From: Paenibacillus sp.
GTDB taxonomy: Bacteria; Bacillota; Bacilli; Paenibacillales; Paenibacillaceae
Length of the DNA: 64,000 bases
Assembly (NCBI GenBank): GCA_023512345.1
Contig: JAILZT010000012.1
Span: 97,128 to 161,127 of the forward strand
Direction of reading: 5' to 3'
Position numbers and translations under genes: made by a program. The notes beneath the pieces were generated by a model that saw nothing but the letters and a program-made list of their open reading frames with translations, had not been told where the DNA came from and did not search any database. Shown here piece after piece: positions 26,237-34,754 of the stretch; position 1 is the first letter of the stretch, and every line of letters begins with the position of its first letter.

Positions 26237-27904
26237 ATGGGGTTTCGCGAACCGATTCATATTCTGCTTGTTGACGACCGTCCTGAAAATTTGCTGGCAC
26301 TGGAGGCGGTGCTTGAGAGTCAGCAATATAGGCTTGTGAAGGCGAACTCCGGTGAAGAAGCGCTGAGATGTTTGTTAAGATATGAATTCGCGGTGATTGT
26401 GCTGGATGTTCAAATGCCTGGGATGGATGGAATTGAGACCGCCCGATTGATCAAGGCCAGAGAGAAGACAAAAAATATTCCGATTATATTTATTTCGGCC
26501 AACAGCAAAGAGGCAGAGCATCTATTTGCTGGATATTCTGCGGGGGCCATTGATTACATGGTTAAGCCTTTTATTCCACAAATCCTCAAATCGAAGATCG
26601 AGGGATTTGTCGATATGTATTTGACGAATAAAATGCACCAGAATCAATCTATGCTTCTGCAGCAAAAGACACAGGAGTTGGAAAGAATAAATGCCGAGCT
26701 TATTAAGGCTAAGGAAGAAGCGGATATCGCAGCGAAGGCTAAGACTGAATTTCTGGCAATGATGAGTCACGAAATCCGAACCCCAATGAACGGTGTTGTG
26801 GGAATGATTGATTTACTCATGGAAACAAATCTTGATAATGAGCAGCAAGAATATACGGATATTATTCGTAGAAGTGCGGATTCACTTGTTACAGTAATTA
26901 ACGACATTCTTGATTTCACAAAAATGGAATCCGGTAAAATGGAGATAGATCAGCAGCTGTTCGACCTTCAATCCTGTATTCAAGAGGTATTTACTCTCTT
27001 CTCGATAGAAGCAGGCAAGAAGAATCTGGAGCTGGCCTATTTTATTGATCAAAAATTACCAGCCCTTCTATATGGGGATATGGCTCGTTTGCGTCAGGTG
27101 CTTATTAATTTGGTCTCTAATGCAATTAAGTTTACCAATCAAGGCGGTGTATACTTAGTTGCTTCTATAATAGAAACAACAGATAATAGAATAATCCTGG
27201 AATTTACGATAAAGGATACCGGAATAGGGATATCTCCGGATAAACGTCATCGTCTATTCAAGCCTTTCTCACAGCTGGATTCTTCCATGACTCGAAAATA
27301 TGGAGGGACAGGCCTTGGACTCGCTATCTGTAAATCCCTAGTTGGGATGATGGGTGGTGATATAAGGGTAGAATCCATGGAGGAAAAAGGAGCTACATTT
27401 GTTTTCACTATTCAGGCTGCAGTGCCGGAAGAAGTAAACCGTCTGACTAACCGGGAGGAAGACTTAGGAGGTACTCTTCAGCCTAAAGAAGACAGAGCTA
27501 AAGTTCTGGTCGTAGATGATCATCCCATCAATCAGAAATTACTGGTCAACATGCTGGATAAGCTCGGCTTCGAGGCAGATGCGGCTGAAGACGGCAGACA
27601 AGCCGTTGAGCTTGCTAATTCCTATCCGTATGAGTTTATATTTATGGACGTACAGATGCCGGTTATGGACGGTCTAGAGGCGACTGCAATGATACGCGGC
27701 GGTCAGGGGCCGTCCAGTAAAGCAACTATTATAGCAATGACTGCCAATATCATGGAGGGTATCCAGAATCGGTGTCTCGCCTCAGGCATGAACGACTATA
27801 TTAGTAAACCGCTTAAAATGAGCAGTTTAAGGCAGATCTTAATTCGTTATTCCAATAATGAACCTCTTTTATTCGACCGCCCTTCGTCCAAGAATCATGC
27901 TTAG
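26237..27904 (+). CDS. cytoplasmic hybrid kinase, receiver-HisKA-HATPase-receiver
   Basis: 555 residues, no membrane segment. N-terminal receiver ([14 protein letters not shown], acceptor D57), short coiled coil, HisKA with H178 ([13 protein letters not shown]), HATPase ([33 protein letters not shown]), C-terminal receiver ([13 protein letters not shown], acceptor D471). It lies between rsbM and rsbV, 20 bases after rsbM with AGGAGG, so it is part of the upstream operon. The receiver-first architecture suggests it is switched by phosphotransfer from another kinase, possibly the RsbK-like protein, or acts as a second input to the RsbY phosphatase. The classical RsbKYM set as I know it does not contain such a protein. 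Confidence 0.85.
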   Translation: MGFREPIHILLVDDRPENLLALEAVLESQQYRLVKANSGEEALRCLLRYEFAVIVLDVQMPGMDGIETARLIKAREKTKNIPIIFISANSKEAEHLFAGYSAGAIDYMVKPFIPQILKSKIEGFVDMYLTNKMHQNQSMLLQQKTQELERINAELIKAKEEADIAAKAKTEFLAMMSHEIRTPMNGVVGMIDLLMETNLDNEQQEYTDIIRRSADSLVTVINDILDFTKMESGKMEIDQQLFDLQSCIQEVFTLFSIEAGKKNLELAYFIDQKLPALLYGDMARLRQVLINLVSNAIKFTNQGGVYLVASIIETTDNRIILEFTIKDTGIGISPDKRHRLFKPFSQLDSSMTRKYGGTGLGLAICKSLVGMMGGDIRVESMEEKGATFVFTIQAAVPEEVNRLTNREEDLGGTLQPKEDRAKVLVVDDHPINQKLLVNMLDKLGFEADAAEDGRQAVELANSYPYEFIFMDVQMPVMDGLEATAMIRGGQGPSSKATIIAMTANIMEGIQNRCLASGMNDYISKPLKMSSLRQILIRYSNNEPLLFDRPSSKNHA

Positions 27905-27929
27905 AACAAAAATTACCAGTTAGTGTTTT

Positions 27930-27955
27930 GTTTCAAGGGTATAATATTAGGGTTA
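27930..27955 (+). promoter_or_regulatory. candidate sigma-B autoregulatory promoter of rsbVW-sigB
   Basis: GTTTCA-N14-GGGTTA, 37 bases upstream of rsbV. A promoter at this point matches the known autoregulated sigB operon promoter of Bacillus. Confidence 0.75.
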
Positions 27956-27991
27956 TTGGTAAAGAAAACATTTAACCAGGAGAGATTGTCT

Positions 27992-28330
27992 ATGAATACA
28001 CATAAAAGCGAAAAGTTTCAAGCAACAACCGAAGTTGAAGAGAATATATGTACTGTTTCACTAAGTGGTGAACTGGATTTATCCGTAGCTCCTGATTTTC
28101 GACTGGTTATGGAGCCGTTAGTGGGAGACAAGGGGCTTGACCTCGTTATTAATCTAAAAGAGCTTAAATACATCGACAGCACGGGTATCGGCATTTTACT
28201 GTCGATTCTAAAAGCAAGACATGGGATGGATGTTAAGTTCAGTGTGGTGGAAGTTCCGCCACAAATTCAGAAACTGTTTGATATGACAGGAATAGCTAAG
28301 TTTTTTGCCCCCCAAGAGAATTCCCATTAG
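27992..28330 (+). CDS. rsbV: anti-anti-sigma factor RsbV
   Basis: 112 residues, STAS fold. The phosphorylation site region is KYIDSTGIGILLSILK with S63 as the expected target. Unphosphorylated RsbV binds RsbW and frees sigma-B. The ATG at 27992 has AGGAGA eight bases upstream; a longer frame from 27923 runs through the promoter and is rejected. First gene of the rsbV-rsbW-sigB unit, 18 bases before rsbW. Confidence 0.92.
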   Translation: MNTHKSEKFQATTEVEENICTVSLSGELDLSVAPDFRLVMEPLVGDKGLDLVINLKELKYIDSTGIGILLSILKARHGMDVKFSVVEVPPQIQKLFDMTGIAKFFAPQENSH

Positions 28331-28348
28331 GAAAGGATAGAGCGAAGG

Positions 28349-28801
28349 ATGAGTGATGATGTGCAAAAAGTAATGTTGCAATTGCCTGCTAGCGCAGACT
28401 ATGTTGATATTGTGAGATTGAATCTATATGGAATTGCCTCAAAAATGGGATTTACCTATGAAGATATTGAAGATATGAAGGTTGCAGTATCGGAGGCCTG
28501 TAATAACTCTGTGCTGTATGCATATGGGCAGGAAGACGGCATGGTTGACGTAATATTTGAAGTGGGATCAAGTGCCTTGTCCATTACAGTCAAAGATGAG
28601 GGGGAGAGCTTTGACAACTTGGATGCACAGGCAGAACGCATGACACTCCATGATAAAGAGCTGAGTGATGTTCAAGTGGGGGGATTAGGCTTCTACTTAA
28701 TGCAAGCTCTTATGGATGATGTTAGTGTAGTAAGCGAAGCTGGGAGAGGGACCGTAGTAACCTTGACTAAGCGGCTTAATTTTAGCGAGGAGAAAGTATG
28801 A
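28349..28801 (+). CDS. rsbW: anti-sigma-B factor, serine kinase RsbW
   Basis: 150 residues, GHKL ATPase fold of the RsbW/SpoIIAB type: VAVSEACNNSVLYAYG (N box), VKDEGESFD (G1 box) and VGGLGFYLMQALMDDV (G2 box). It binds and inactivates sigma-B and phosphorylates RsbV. Its stop codon overlaps the sigB start (ATGA), ensuring stoichiometric synthesis. There is no rsbX gene after sigB. Confidence 0.93.
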   Translation: MSDDVQKVMLQLPASADYVDIVRLNLYGIASKMGFTYEDIEDMKVAVSEACNNSVLYAYGQEDGMVDVIFEVGSSALSITVKDEGESFDNLDAQAERMTLHDKELSDVQVGGLGFYLMQALMDDVSVVSEAGRGTVVTLTKRLNFSEEKV

Positions 28802-29568
28802 ATGAAAACGTGACTCCCCCCGAGTCCATGAATGAGGCAGTTAGCCTAATCTGGGAATACCAGCAAACACAAGATAATGATATTGCTACCGTACTCATCC
28901 GCAAATATGAGCCTATGGTCAAGATGGCTGCAGGGAAAATTGCCCGCAATCGACCCGATTTATATGAAGATCTATATCAGGTAGGTCAAATGGCTTTGAT
29001 CCGCTTACTACAGCAATATGATATCAGCATGGGAATTCCTTTCGAGCCTTATGCTATGAAAAGTATGATTGGACACATGAAGAATTTCCTTCGGGACAAA
29101 TCATGGTACATTCAGGTTCCAAGACGTATTAAGGAAAAGGGCGCCTTAGTCCAGCATGCTATTGATGAATTGACAATGCAGCTGGAGCGTTCCCCGGACG
29201 TCAATGAAATTGCTAAATACCTTGATTTATCCGCAGAAGAAACGATAGAAGTACTCGCTGGGCGAGAATGTTATCACTATGTTTCCCTGGACTCTCCGCT
29301 ATCACAGGAAGAGACAGGCGCTACATTAGGTGAACTGATCAGCTCGGATGCGAATGATTATGATACCGTTGAGAAGCGTATGGATTTACAACAAGCTTTG
29401 GAACAGCTTAAGGAGCAGGAGCAGCAGGTACTGCTGCTGGCATTCCAAGATGGTCAGTCTCAACGAGCCATCGCTCAGAAGCTGGGTGTATCTCAGATGA
29501 GTGTATCTCGGATTCAAAAACGGGCCACTGAGAAGCTGAAGCAGATTATGTCCAATTCCGTCTTTTGA
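28798..29568 (+). CDS. sigB: RNA polymerase sigma factor SigB
   Basis: 256 residues with sigma regions 2 (DLYQVGQMALIRLLQQYD, FEPYAMKSMIGHMKNFLRD), 3 (VPRRIKEKGALVQHAIDEL) and 4 (QRAIAQKLGVSQMSVSRIQK). The DKSWYIQVPRR and SQRAIA motifs match the SigB branch within the SigB/F/G family, and the partner genes rsbV/rsbW directly upstream settle the assignment over SigF, whose operon encodes SpoIIAA/AB. It should transcribe the candidate promoters listed in this island. Followed by a bidirectional terminator. Confidence 0.92.
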   Translation: MNENVTPPESMNEAVSLIWEYQQTQDNDIATVLIRKYEPMVKMAAGKIARNRPDLYEDLYQVGQMALIRLLQQYDISMGIPFEPYAMKSMIGHMKNFLRDKSWYIQVPRRIKEKGALVQHAIDELTMQLERSPDVNEIAKYLDLSAEETIEVLAGRECYHYVSLDSPLSQEETGATLGELISSDANDYDTVEKRMDLQQALEQLKEQEQQVLLLAFQDGQSQRAIAQKLGVSQMSVSRIQKRATEKLKQIMSNSVF

Positions 29569-29613
29569 TGAGACAAGCCCTTGGTATGATTAAGATAATG
29601 ACATTATTCCAAA

Positions 29614-29661
29614 TAAAAAGGACATGCCCTCTCCGAAATCAGGAAAGGCATGTCCTTATTT
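29614..29661. terminator. bidirectional terminator between sigB and DUF5665 gene
   Basis: AAGGACATGCC (29618-29628) pairs with GGCATGTCCTT (29647-29657). The plus side is followed by ATTTAG, the minus side by TTTATTT, so it serves both converging genes; the stop codon of the minus gene begins at the edge of the stem. Confidence 0.85.
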
Positions 29662-29992
29662 AGTTATTAGCATCAATATACTTTTTGATCTCTCCCAGGT
29701 ATTCACCTATTACTGGTACATTAATGAACAGGCTGAGAATATACCCGAGTATACCAAGGATTACAAACGTTCCTAGCGTTAAGCCGAGCCCTCTGGAAAT
29801 ACCGGCCATTAGGTTCGTAAGGATTCGCTTTTTAGGATCCGTATAGTTCTCCAGGATATCCTTGAATTCAGACTTTTCCAGTGAATCGGCAATTTTGTCC
29901 AGCCGAGCATTTAGACGTTTAACTTCATGCCTTAGTTCGAAGGGGTGCTCTTCCACTTCATAGGATTTTGCTTTGTTAGTATCCACTCCCAT
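29660..29992 (-). CDS. DUF5665-type small membrane protein
   Basis: 110 residues: a basic/acidic N-terminal helix (RHEVKRLNARLDKIADSLEKS), the stretch ENYTDPKKRILTNLMAGISR and then one or two membrane helices (LGTFVILGILGYILSLFI). This matches small Bacillus/Paenibacillus membrane proteins annotated DUF5665; no molecular function is known. Location between sigB and ytxH suggests a stress gene, but I found no GTTTC-N14 element in front of it. Start ATG with GCAGGGATAG upstream, a modest ribosome site. Confidence 0.7.
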   Translation of the reverse strand: MGVDTNKAKSYEVEEHPFELRHEVKRLNARLDKIADSLEKSEFKDILENYTDPKKRILTNLMAGISRGLGLTLGTFVILGILGYILSLFINVPVIGEYLGEIKKYIDANN

Positions 29993-30072
29993 AAGCTATC
30001 CCTGCTTTCTTAGCCCTCGTAAGAGGCTTTATTTTAATCTTATGTTTGGGGTGTGAGAGTAACAATACATGC

Positions 30073-30102
30073 CAATAGCCAGCTGCGGACAGCTGGCTAT
30101 TG
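30073..30102 (-). terminator. 13-bp perfect hairpin after ytxH-like gene
   Basis: CAATAGCCAGCTG closes on CGGA and pairs with its exact complement, 34 bases after the ytxH stop. No good T-run follows on either strand, so it may act as a transcript 3' stabiliser or weak terminator. Confidence 0.5.
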
Positions 30103-30135
30103 ATCATTACAGTTCATAGCTGTTTTTATCGCAGA

Positions 30136-30603
30136 TTAGTAGGAAGACTTATAAGAAGAAGTTACTTCTTCTTTAGCATCTTTGGCTTCATCAGACACTT
30201 TCTGAGAGGCATCCTCTACATCAGCAGCTACATCGGCGGAGGCTTCACTTACAGTTTCGCCTATCTTCTTGCCGGTTTCCTGTAGAGTGGCGGCAATCTG
30301 CTGCTTACTGTCAGTAACAGTAGTGTAAATATCAGATGCTTTGGCGGAGACTGTAGTAGCCAGATCAGTAGCTTTTTCACTAACGGTTGTAGCAAGAGAT
30401 TTGGTTTTATCCGTAACGACTCCCGCGACTTCTTTCGTTTTATCGGTTGCAAGCGTAAGCTTGTCGGAAAGGTCACTGCGCATTTCACGGCCTGGTTTTG
30501 GAGCAAACAATAAAGCTGCGGCAGCACCCAGAAGGCCTCCAATAAAAATTCCCTTTAGAAAGTTGCTTTCAGTTTGCACATCATGTTCTACGTTACTCAT
30601 CAC
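30136..30603 (-). CDS. ytxH: YtxH-domain general stress protein
   Basis: 155 residues. The N terminus carries the YtxH signature FLKGIFIGGLLGAAAALLFA (single membrane helix, followed by PKPGREMRSDL), then a long Lys/Glu/Ala/Thr/Val-rich helical tail with an 11-residue-like repetition (TKEVAGVVTDKTKSLATTVS, then SEKATDLATTVSAKASDIY), resembling LEA/apolipoprotein-type amphipathic helices. Members of this family are sigma-B controlled in Bacillus. AAGGAGTG lies ten bases before the ATG and a sigma-B-like element 51 bases upstream. The tail repeats suggest membrane or protein protection under stress, which is inference. Confidence 0.85.
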   Translation of the reverse strand: MMSNVEHDVQTESNFLKGIFIGGLLGAAAALLFAPKPGREMRSDLSDKLTLATDKTKEVAGVVTDKTKSLATTVSEKATDLATTVSAKASDIYTTVTDSKQQIAATLQETGKKIGETVSEASADVAADVEDASQKVSDEAKDAKEEVTSSYKSSY

Positions 30604-30653
30604 TAATCACTCCTTAATGGAATATTGTATTCTGAAGTTTTCTTACTTCGTAT

Positions 30654-30679
30654 TTAAACGTTGGAGTTTAGGCTGAAAC
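30654..30679 (-). promoter_or_regulatory. candidate sigma-B-type promoter of ytxH-like gene
   Basis: Minus strand GTTTCA-N14-GTTTAA, 51 bases before the start, identical in both hexamers and spacing to the element in front of the DUF1328 gene. Confidence 0.5.
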
Positions 30680-30799
30680 AATTGATTAGCAAGGGAAAGA
30701 TTACCGGAGCATATAGCAGAATAGAAGACAGATAAGGGTTTTTCCTGTATATATTGGGGAATTTAGAGGCTTTACAAACTGCCAGGCCCTCTAGAAAGG

Positions 30800-30808
30800 T
30801 GTTATAAT
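30800..30808 (+). promoter_or_regulatory. extended -10 promoter of asparaginase gene
   Basis: TGTTATAAT is a perfect TGN-TATAAT element about 50 bases before the start; a second TATAAT lies at 30821-30826. Confidence 0.5.
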
Positions 30809-30858
30809 TTCTAATTGTTATATAATCGTTTGGAGATATAGAGAAAAGAGGAGAATCA

Positions 30859-31860
30859 ATGGAGACAGTACTGGTGCGTGAATATCGGGCCCATCTTATA
30901 GAATGCATACACAGCGGACACATCGCTATAGTGGGGGAAGAGGGGAAATTAAAGGGATATGCTGGTGATCCTGGATTTGTGTCCTTTACTCGTTCAGCAG
31001 CTAAACCCCTTCAGGCTATTCCCGGCATCCGGGGAGGCATCGCTGAGAAGTACAACCTTACACAAGCTGAGATCGCACTGATGACCGCATCTCACCGTGG
31101 TGAAAGCTATCATATCTCCGCACTGGAGAGTATTTCTTCTAAGATTGGTATCGGAGAGGGCAGCATGGTGTGTGCCACTAGCTACCCTTTAGACGATAAC
31201 AGCCGAGAGCAAGCCATCCGCGGTCTAGGTAAAAGAAAGTTTTATCACAACTGCTCAGGTAAGCATCTGGGGATCTTATCCTACAGTCAATTGAAGGGCT
31301 TCCCTTTGAAAGAATACGCCGAAAGAGATCACCCGGTTCAACGTGAAATCATTAATACGATCGCCTATATGGCAGGAGTTGCTCCAGAGACGATTGGCCT
31401 TGGGACGGATGGGTGTGGTCTGCCGGTATTCGCTTTGCCGTTAACCGCACTTGCCGGAGCTTATCTGAAGCTTGCTTGTCCCCATCTTATTGGAGATATG
31501 GCTACACGCCAGGCGGTAGAAACAATAACTTCTGCGATGAATACTCATCCCGAAATGGTCGCAGGCCATGGACGGCTGGATTCCATACTTCTGGAGGACA
31601 ACAATATCGTTGCCAAGGGAGGCTTTAAAGGCGTTTATTGTTTCGGTTTACGTCGTGAAAGGCTGGGTATAGCTTTTAAGGTTTTGGATGGTTCTGAAGA
31701 AGAGTGGGGCCTTATCGTACACAGTATTTTGAAGCAGATTAACTATGGTAACGAAAATACACTAAGCAAACTAAATGATGCTTTTTCTGGCGACATCTTT
31801 AATGATGGGGGAACAAAGGTCGGGTATGCGGGAGCAGAATTCAAACTGGAAATAATATGA
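30859..31860 (+). CDS. L-asparaginase of the asparaginase II (Rhizobium etli AnsA-type) family
   Basis: 333 residues. The motifs FTRSAAKPLQAIP (Ser-Lys pair), HNCSGKHLGIL (second Ser-Lys) and GTDGCGLPVFALPL (zinc-ligand Cys region) are those of the thermolabile/ReAV class of asparaginases, structurally related to serine beta-lactamases and distinct from the classical E. coli AnsB fold. The enzyme hydrolyses asparagine to aspartate and ammonia in the cytosol. AGAGGAG is six bases before the ATG. Monocistronic with its own promoter. Confidence 0.88.
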   Translation: METVLVREYRAHLIECIHSGHIAIVGEEGKLKGYAGDPGFVSFTRSAAKPLQAIPGIRGGIAEKYNLTQAEIALMTASHRGESYHISALESISSKIGIGEGSMVCATSYPLDDNSREQAIRGLGKRKFYHNCSGKHLGILSYSQLKGFPLKEYAERDHPVQREIINTIAYMAGVAPETIGLGTDGCGLPVFALPLTALAGAYLKLACPHLIGDMATRQAVETITSAMNTHPEMVAGHGRLDSILLEDNNIVAKGGFKGVYCFGLRRERLGIAFKVLDGSEEEWGLIVHSILKQINYGNENTLSKLNDAFSGDIFNDGGTKVGYAGAEFKLEII

Positions 31861-31995
31861 AGGAGGTCATGATTGATAAGTAGAGGAAGCGGGTAAGAAA
31901 TACTTAATCAAAGCGCCTATTACTATTCGAGTAAGGAGTTTCTTTCTCCCGTTCAAGAATGGGGGAAGTTCCAACATCCTGGAGGTGCAAAGCTT

Positions 31996-32715
31996 ATGAT
32001 AAAAGTAGTAACTTCAGCAGAGAGGCATACTTCAAATAAGCAGTGGATACACAGTGAATTCAGTTTTTCCTTCGCGGATTATGATGACCCTAGCAATGCT
32101 CACTTTGGTTGTCTTCTGGCACACAATGATAATGAATTGAAGCCAAAGCAAGGTATGCATGAGCATCCGCATCATGATCTTGAGATTATTACGTATGTGG
32201 TCTCTGGTGTCCTTAGGCATGAAGATGATCTGGGAAATAGAGCAGATCTTCAAGCCGGCACGGTACAGACGATGAGTGCAGGAACGGGTATTAATCATTC
32301 AGAAACCAATCCATCTGATAGTGATAATGTCCGTTTCTTGCAAATTTGGCTGCTGCCCAAAGAACCGGGGCTATCTCCGAAATGGGATGCGAAGTACTAT
32401 CCTCCCGAATTCAGAAAAAATCTACTCCTTCCAGTGGTTTCAAATACTGGAGATGAGGGAGCGATGATTATTAATGAGAATGCTACTGTTTATCTTTCCA
32501 ATTTGGAAACGGGAAGAGAGCTCACGTATCCGCAGCAAGAGGATAGACGCACTCATCTGTTTCTGCTTTCCGGTAATGTAGAGATATCGTGTGCTGAGGG
32601 TACTTTTGATCTACGGCCGGGTGATGCTGCCCGTATTCGAAAGGGCTGTGATTTGAAGATCAAGGGGACAAGCAGTGAAGGTGAAGCCGAACTGGTACTG
32701 ATTGATCTTCCATGA
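31996..32715 (+). CDS. pirin-family bicupin protein (YhhW-like)
   Basis: 239 residues, two cupin domains. Metal-site residues of the N-terminal cupin are visible in MHEHPHHDLEIITYVVSG and GTGINHSETNP. The pattern FRKNLLLPVVS and the weaker second cupin agree with the E. coli YhhW quercetinase-like pirins. Enzymatic activity on quercetin is known for some; the natural substrate in Firmicutes is unclear. CTGGAGGTG stands ten bases before the ATG. A strong terminator follows. Confidence 0.88.
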   Translation: MIKVVTSAERHTSNKQWIHSEFSFSFADYDDPSNAHFGCLLAHNDNELKPKQGMHEHPHHDLEIITYVVSGVLRHEDDLGNRADLQAGTVQTMSAGTGINHSETNPSDSDNVRFLQIWLLPKEPGLSPKWDAKYYPPEFRKNLLLPVVSNTGDEGAMIINENATVYLSNLETGRELTYPQQEDRRTHLFLLSGNVEISCAEGTFDLRPGDAARIRKGCDLKIKGTSSEGEAELVLIDLP

Positions 32716-32765
32716 AGGGGATATAAAAAATGGCGCTTTTGAATCTTAATTTTGAACGTCAAAGA

Positions 32766-32827
32766 AGCCCGCTGCTGCACAGAACCATCTAACAAGGATG
32801 GATGTGCAAAGCAGCGGGCTCCTTTTT
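32766..32827. terminator. terminator between pirin and DUF1128 genes
   Basis: AGCCCGCTGC pairs with GCAGCGGGCT, with an inner GCACA/TGTGC pairing, followed by CCTTTTT; serves the pirin gene and possibly the converging small gene. Confidence 0.85.
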
Positions 32828-32843
32828 ATGTTAAAGAGCTATA

Positions 32844-33068
32844 TTATTTCTGGCGCAGACGTCCAAGTTCAGACACGATGGCTTCCACCTGAGAGATGCT
32901 TAGGTTTCCACCGTTCATCGTTACTTCATAAATATCGTAGATATCCTCGTATTTATCCACTGAGAAAGCGGATGCCTGCATGGCTGCGGCGCTGGCCATC
33001 TTCAATTTATTTTTGATGCCTTCAATCATATATTCAACGTTTTCTTGACTAGGCTGCGATAAATCCAT
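32844..33068 (-). CDS. DUF1128 protein (YfkI-like)
   Basis: 74 residues, helical: MIEGIKNKLKMASAAAMQAS and YEDIYDIYEVTMNGGNLSIS are the family hallmarks of the conserved Bacillales DUF1128/YfkI proteins. Cytoplasmic, function unknown. GAGAGGATG lies before the ATG. Divergent from yyaC. Confidence 0.85.
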   Translation of the reverse strand: MDLSQPSQENVEYMIEGIKNKLKMASAAAMQASAFSVDKYEDIYDIYEVTMNGGNLSISQVEAIVSELGRLRQK

Positions 33069-33198
33069 TGTTAGGTAACATCCTCTCTATTTATTGATTT
33101 ATGTATTTTACCATGTTTAAGCCTAGTACCACCATTTTTTTGTCTGAACGGAAAAAATCATGTAAAATGAAACAAATTATTCGGTTGGGAGGGCGAAC

Positions 33199-33726
33199 AT
33201 GGCAATCAGGGAGCAAGGAAACGGAAAACGCAATAAAATGAACGATATAGGCTTGGTCTCTTTTTTTCGAGAAATTGCCGATTTATATTCTCCTGAGGTG
33301 ATTACATTTCTCTGTATAGGGACAGATCGTTCTACGGGTGATGCCCTCGGCCCGTTGACAGGGAGCAGATTGCTTGAATATGGGTTCCCTCATGTAATCG
33401 GTACACTTCCATCACCCTGTGATGCCGATAATTTACTTGTACGTATGGCTGGAATCCCTGCTGAACATACAATCATTGCGATTGATGCATGCTTAGGTCC
33501 CCTTGTGGCGTTGGGGTACTTTTTTGCTTCCAATGAACCTCTTCAGCCTGCTCAATCGATAGGTCTTCATTTTCCGGCAGTGGGCCATTATAGCCTGGCC
33601 GCGGTGGTAGATATTAACGGTCCTAAGCCGTATCAGACTTTGCAGACAACACCATTATATCGCGTAATGACGATGGCTGAGCAAATCGCCAGTGCCGCAG
33701 TTGCAGGATTCAGGGATAAGATTTAA
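33199..33726 (+). CDS. yyaC: sporulation protein YyaC
   Basis: 175 residues. LCIGTDRSTGDALGPLTGS, GTLPSPCDADNL and AIDACLGPL are characteristic of the YyaC family, which shares the fold of GPR spore protease/hydrogenase maturation peptidases and is conserved in spore formers. The exact role is unresolved. GGGAGGG stands six bases before the ATG. Presence supports an endospore-forming host. Confidence 0.88.
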   Translation: MAIREQGNGKRNKMNDIGLVSFFREIADLYSPEVITFLCIGTDRSTGDALGPLTGSRLLEYGFPHVIGTLPSPCDADNLLVRMAGIPAEHTIIAIDACLGPLVALGYFFASNEPLQPAQSIGLHFPAVGHYSLAAVVDINGPKPYQTLQTTPLYRVMTMAEQIASAAVAGFRDKI

Positions 33727-33808
33727 TTAGGAGCGATTCAACGGGTGTGATTTTGCTTAATAATAGATAATGCTCTTTACTTATACATAGGAAGAAGGCT
33801 GGCTAAAC

Positions 33809-34606
33809 GTGGAGACTGTTCGTTGTAATGGAAGCAATATTTGCTATAGTGATCAAGGAGAAGGTCAAGTTGTAGTGTTGCTGCATGGTTTTTGTGGAAG
33901 CGCTGCATATTGGGAGAAAGTGATTCCATTACTAAGCGGTAGCTACCGCATCATTGCGCCTGATTTACGAGGCCATGGGGCTTCAGATGCTCCGAAGGGT
34001 GCTTATACGATTGAACAAATGGCAGACGATGTCTTGTCTCTGATCGATACGCTTGAGATTCCCAAGATCACACTTCTGGGACATTCACTTGGCGGGTATA
34101 TCACGCTTTCTTTCGCCCAGCGCCATGCAGCACGTTTGAATGGTTTTGGATTGATCCACTCTACCGGTTATCCTGACAGTGAAGAGGCGAAGGAAAAACG
34201 ACTGAAAAGTGTAAGTACTATTCAAAGCCAAGGGATAACAGCTTTTGTGGATGAACTTATTCCTGGTCTATTCTCCCCAGCTACTATTGATCATTCTCTG
34301 CAACTGCTGGAGAGAGCTAAGGAGATTGGATACAAGACACCTCCTCAAGGTGCTGTTGGGGCAGCTATGGCTATGCGTGAGCGCCCAGACCGCCGGGATG
34401 TGATCTCAGCCACGGAGTTGCCCGTAATGCTTGTAGCTGGAGCAGAAGATGCTCTAATACCCGCTGAGCGGACTTTCACATCGGACAAACCCAATATCAT
34501 TCAAGCAACCGTCTCCGGAGCTGGCCATATGAGCCTGTTCGAAGCACCTGAACGTTTGTCTGAGATCATCCGTGACTTCTTGGAGATCTCATCGGAGAGC
34601 AAGTAA
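33809..34606 (+). CDS. alpha/beta hydrolase
   Basis: 265 residues with VVLLHGFCGSAAYW (oxyanion region), nucleophile elbow LLGHSLGGYI, Asp in LVAGAEDALIP and catalytic His in VSGAGHMSLFE. Belongs to the broad esterase/hydrolase group; substrate cannot be told. GTG start with AAGAAGG ten or more bases upstream. Followed by a terminator. Confidence 0.85.
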   Translation: METVRCNGSNICYSDQGEGQVVVLLHGFCGSAAYWEKVIPLLSGSYRIIAPDLRGHGASDAPKGAYTIEQMADDVLSLIDTLEIPKITLLGHSLGGYITLSFAQRHAARLNGFGLIHSTGYPDSEEAKEKRLKSVSTIQSQGITAFVDELIPGLFSPATIDHSLQLLERAKEIGYKTPPQGAVGAAMAMRERPDRRDVISATELPVMLVAGAEDALIPAERTFTSDKPNIIQATVSGAGHMSLFEAPERLSEIIRDFLEISSESK

Positions 34607-34634
34607 TGACTTAGATTATTCATAAGTAATACAG

Positions 34635-34675
34635 AACAGCAGGCTTCTTCGGAATTTCGAAGGCCTGCTGTTTTT
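34635..34675 (+). terminator. terminator after alpha/beta hydrolase
   Basis: AACAGCAGGC pairs with GCCTGCTGTT, inner TTCG/CGAA pairing, then TTT. Confidence 0.88.
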
Positions 34676-34754
34676 ATGGGAAGAGAATATTGGCAATGAT
34701 CAAGGGAATGGTTTAAAATAATCTGAATCGTAATAACGGAAAGGAGCGTGCTGA

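Noticed and set aside
29993..30130. Search for a sigma-B-type element before the DUF5665 gene
   Set aside because: No GTTTC-N14 arrangement present on the minus strand; stress control of this gene remains unproven.
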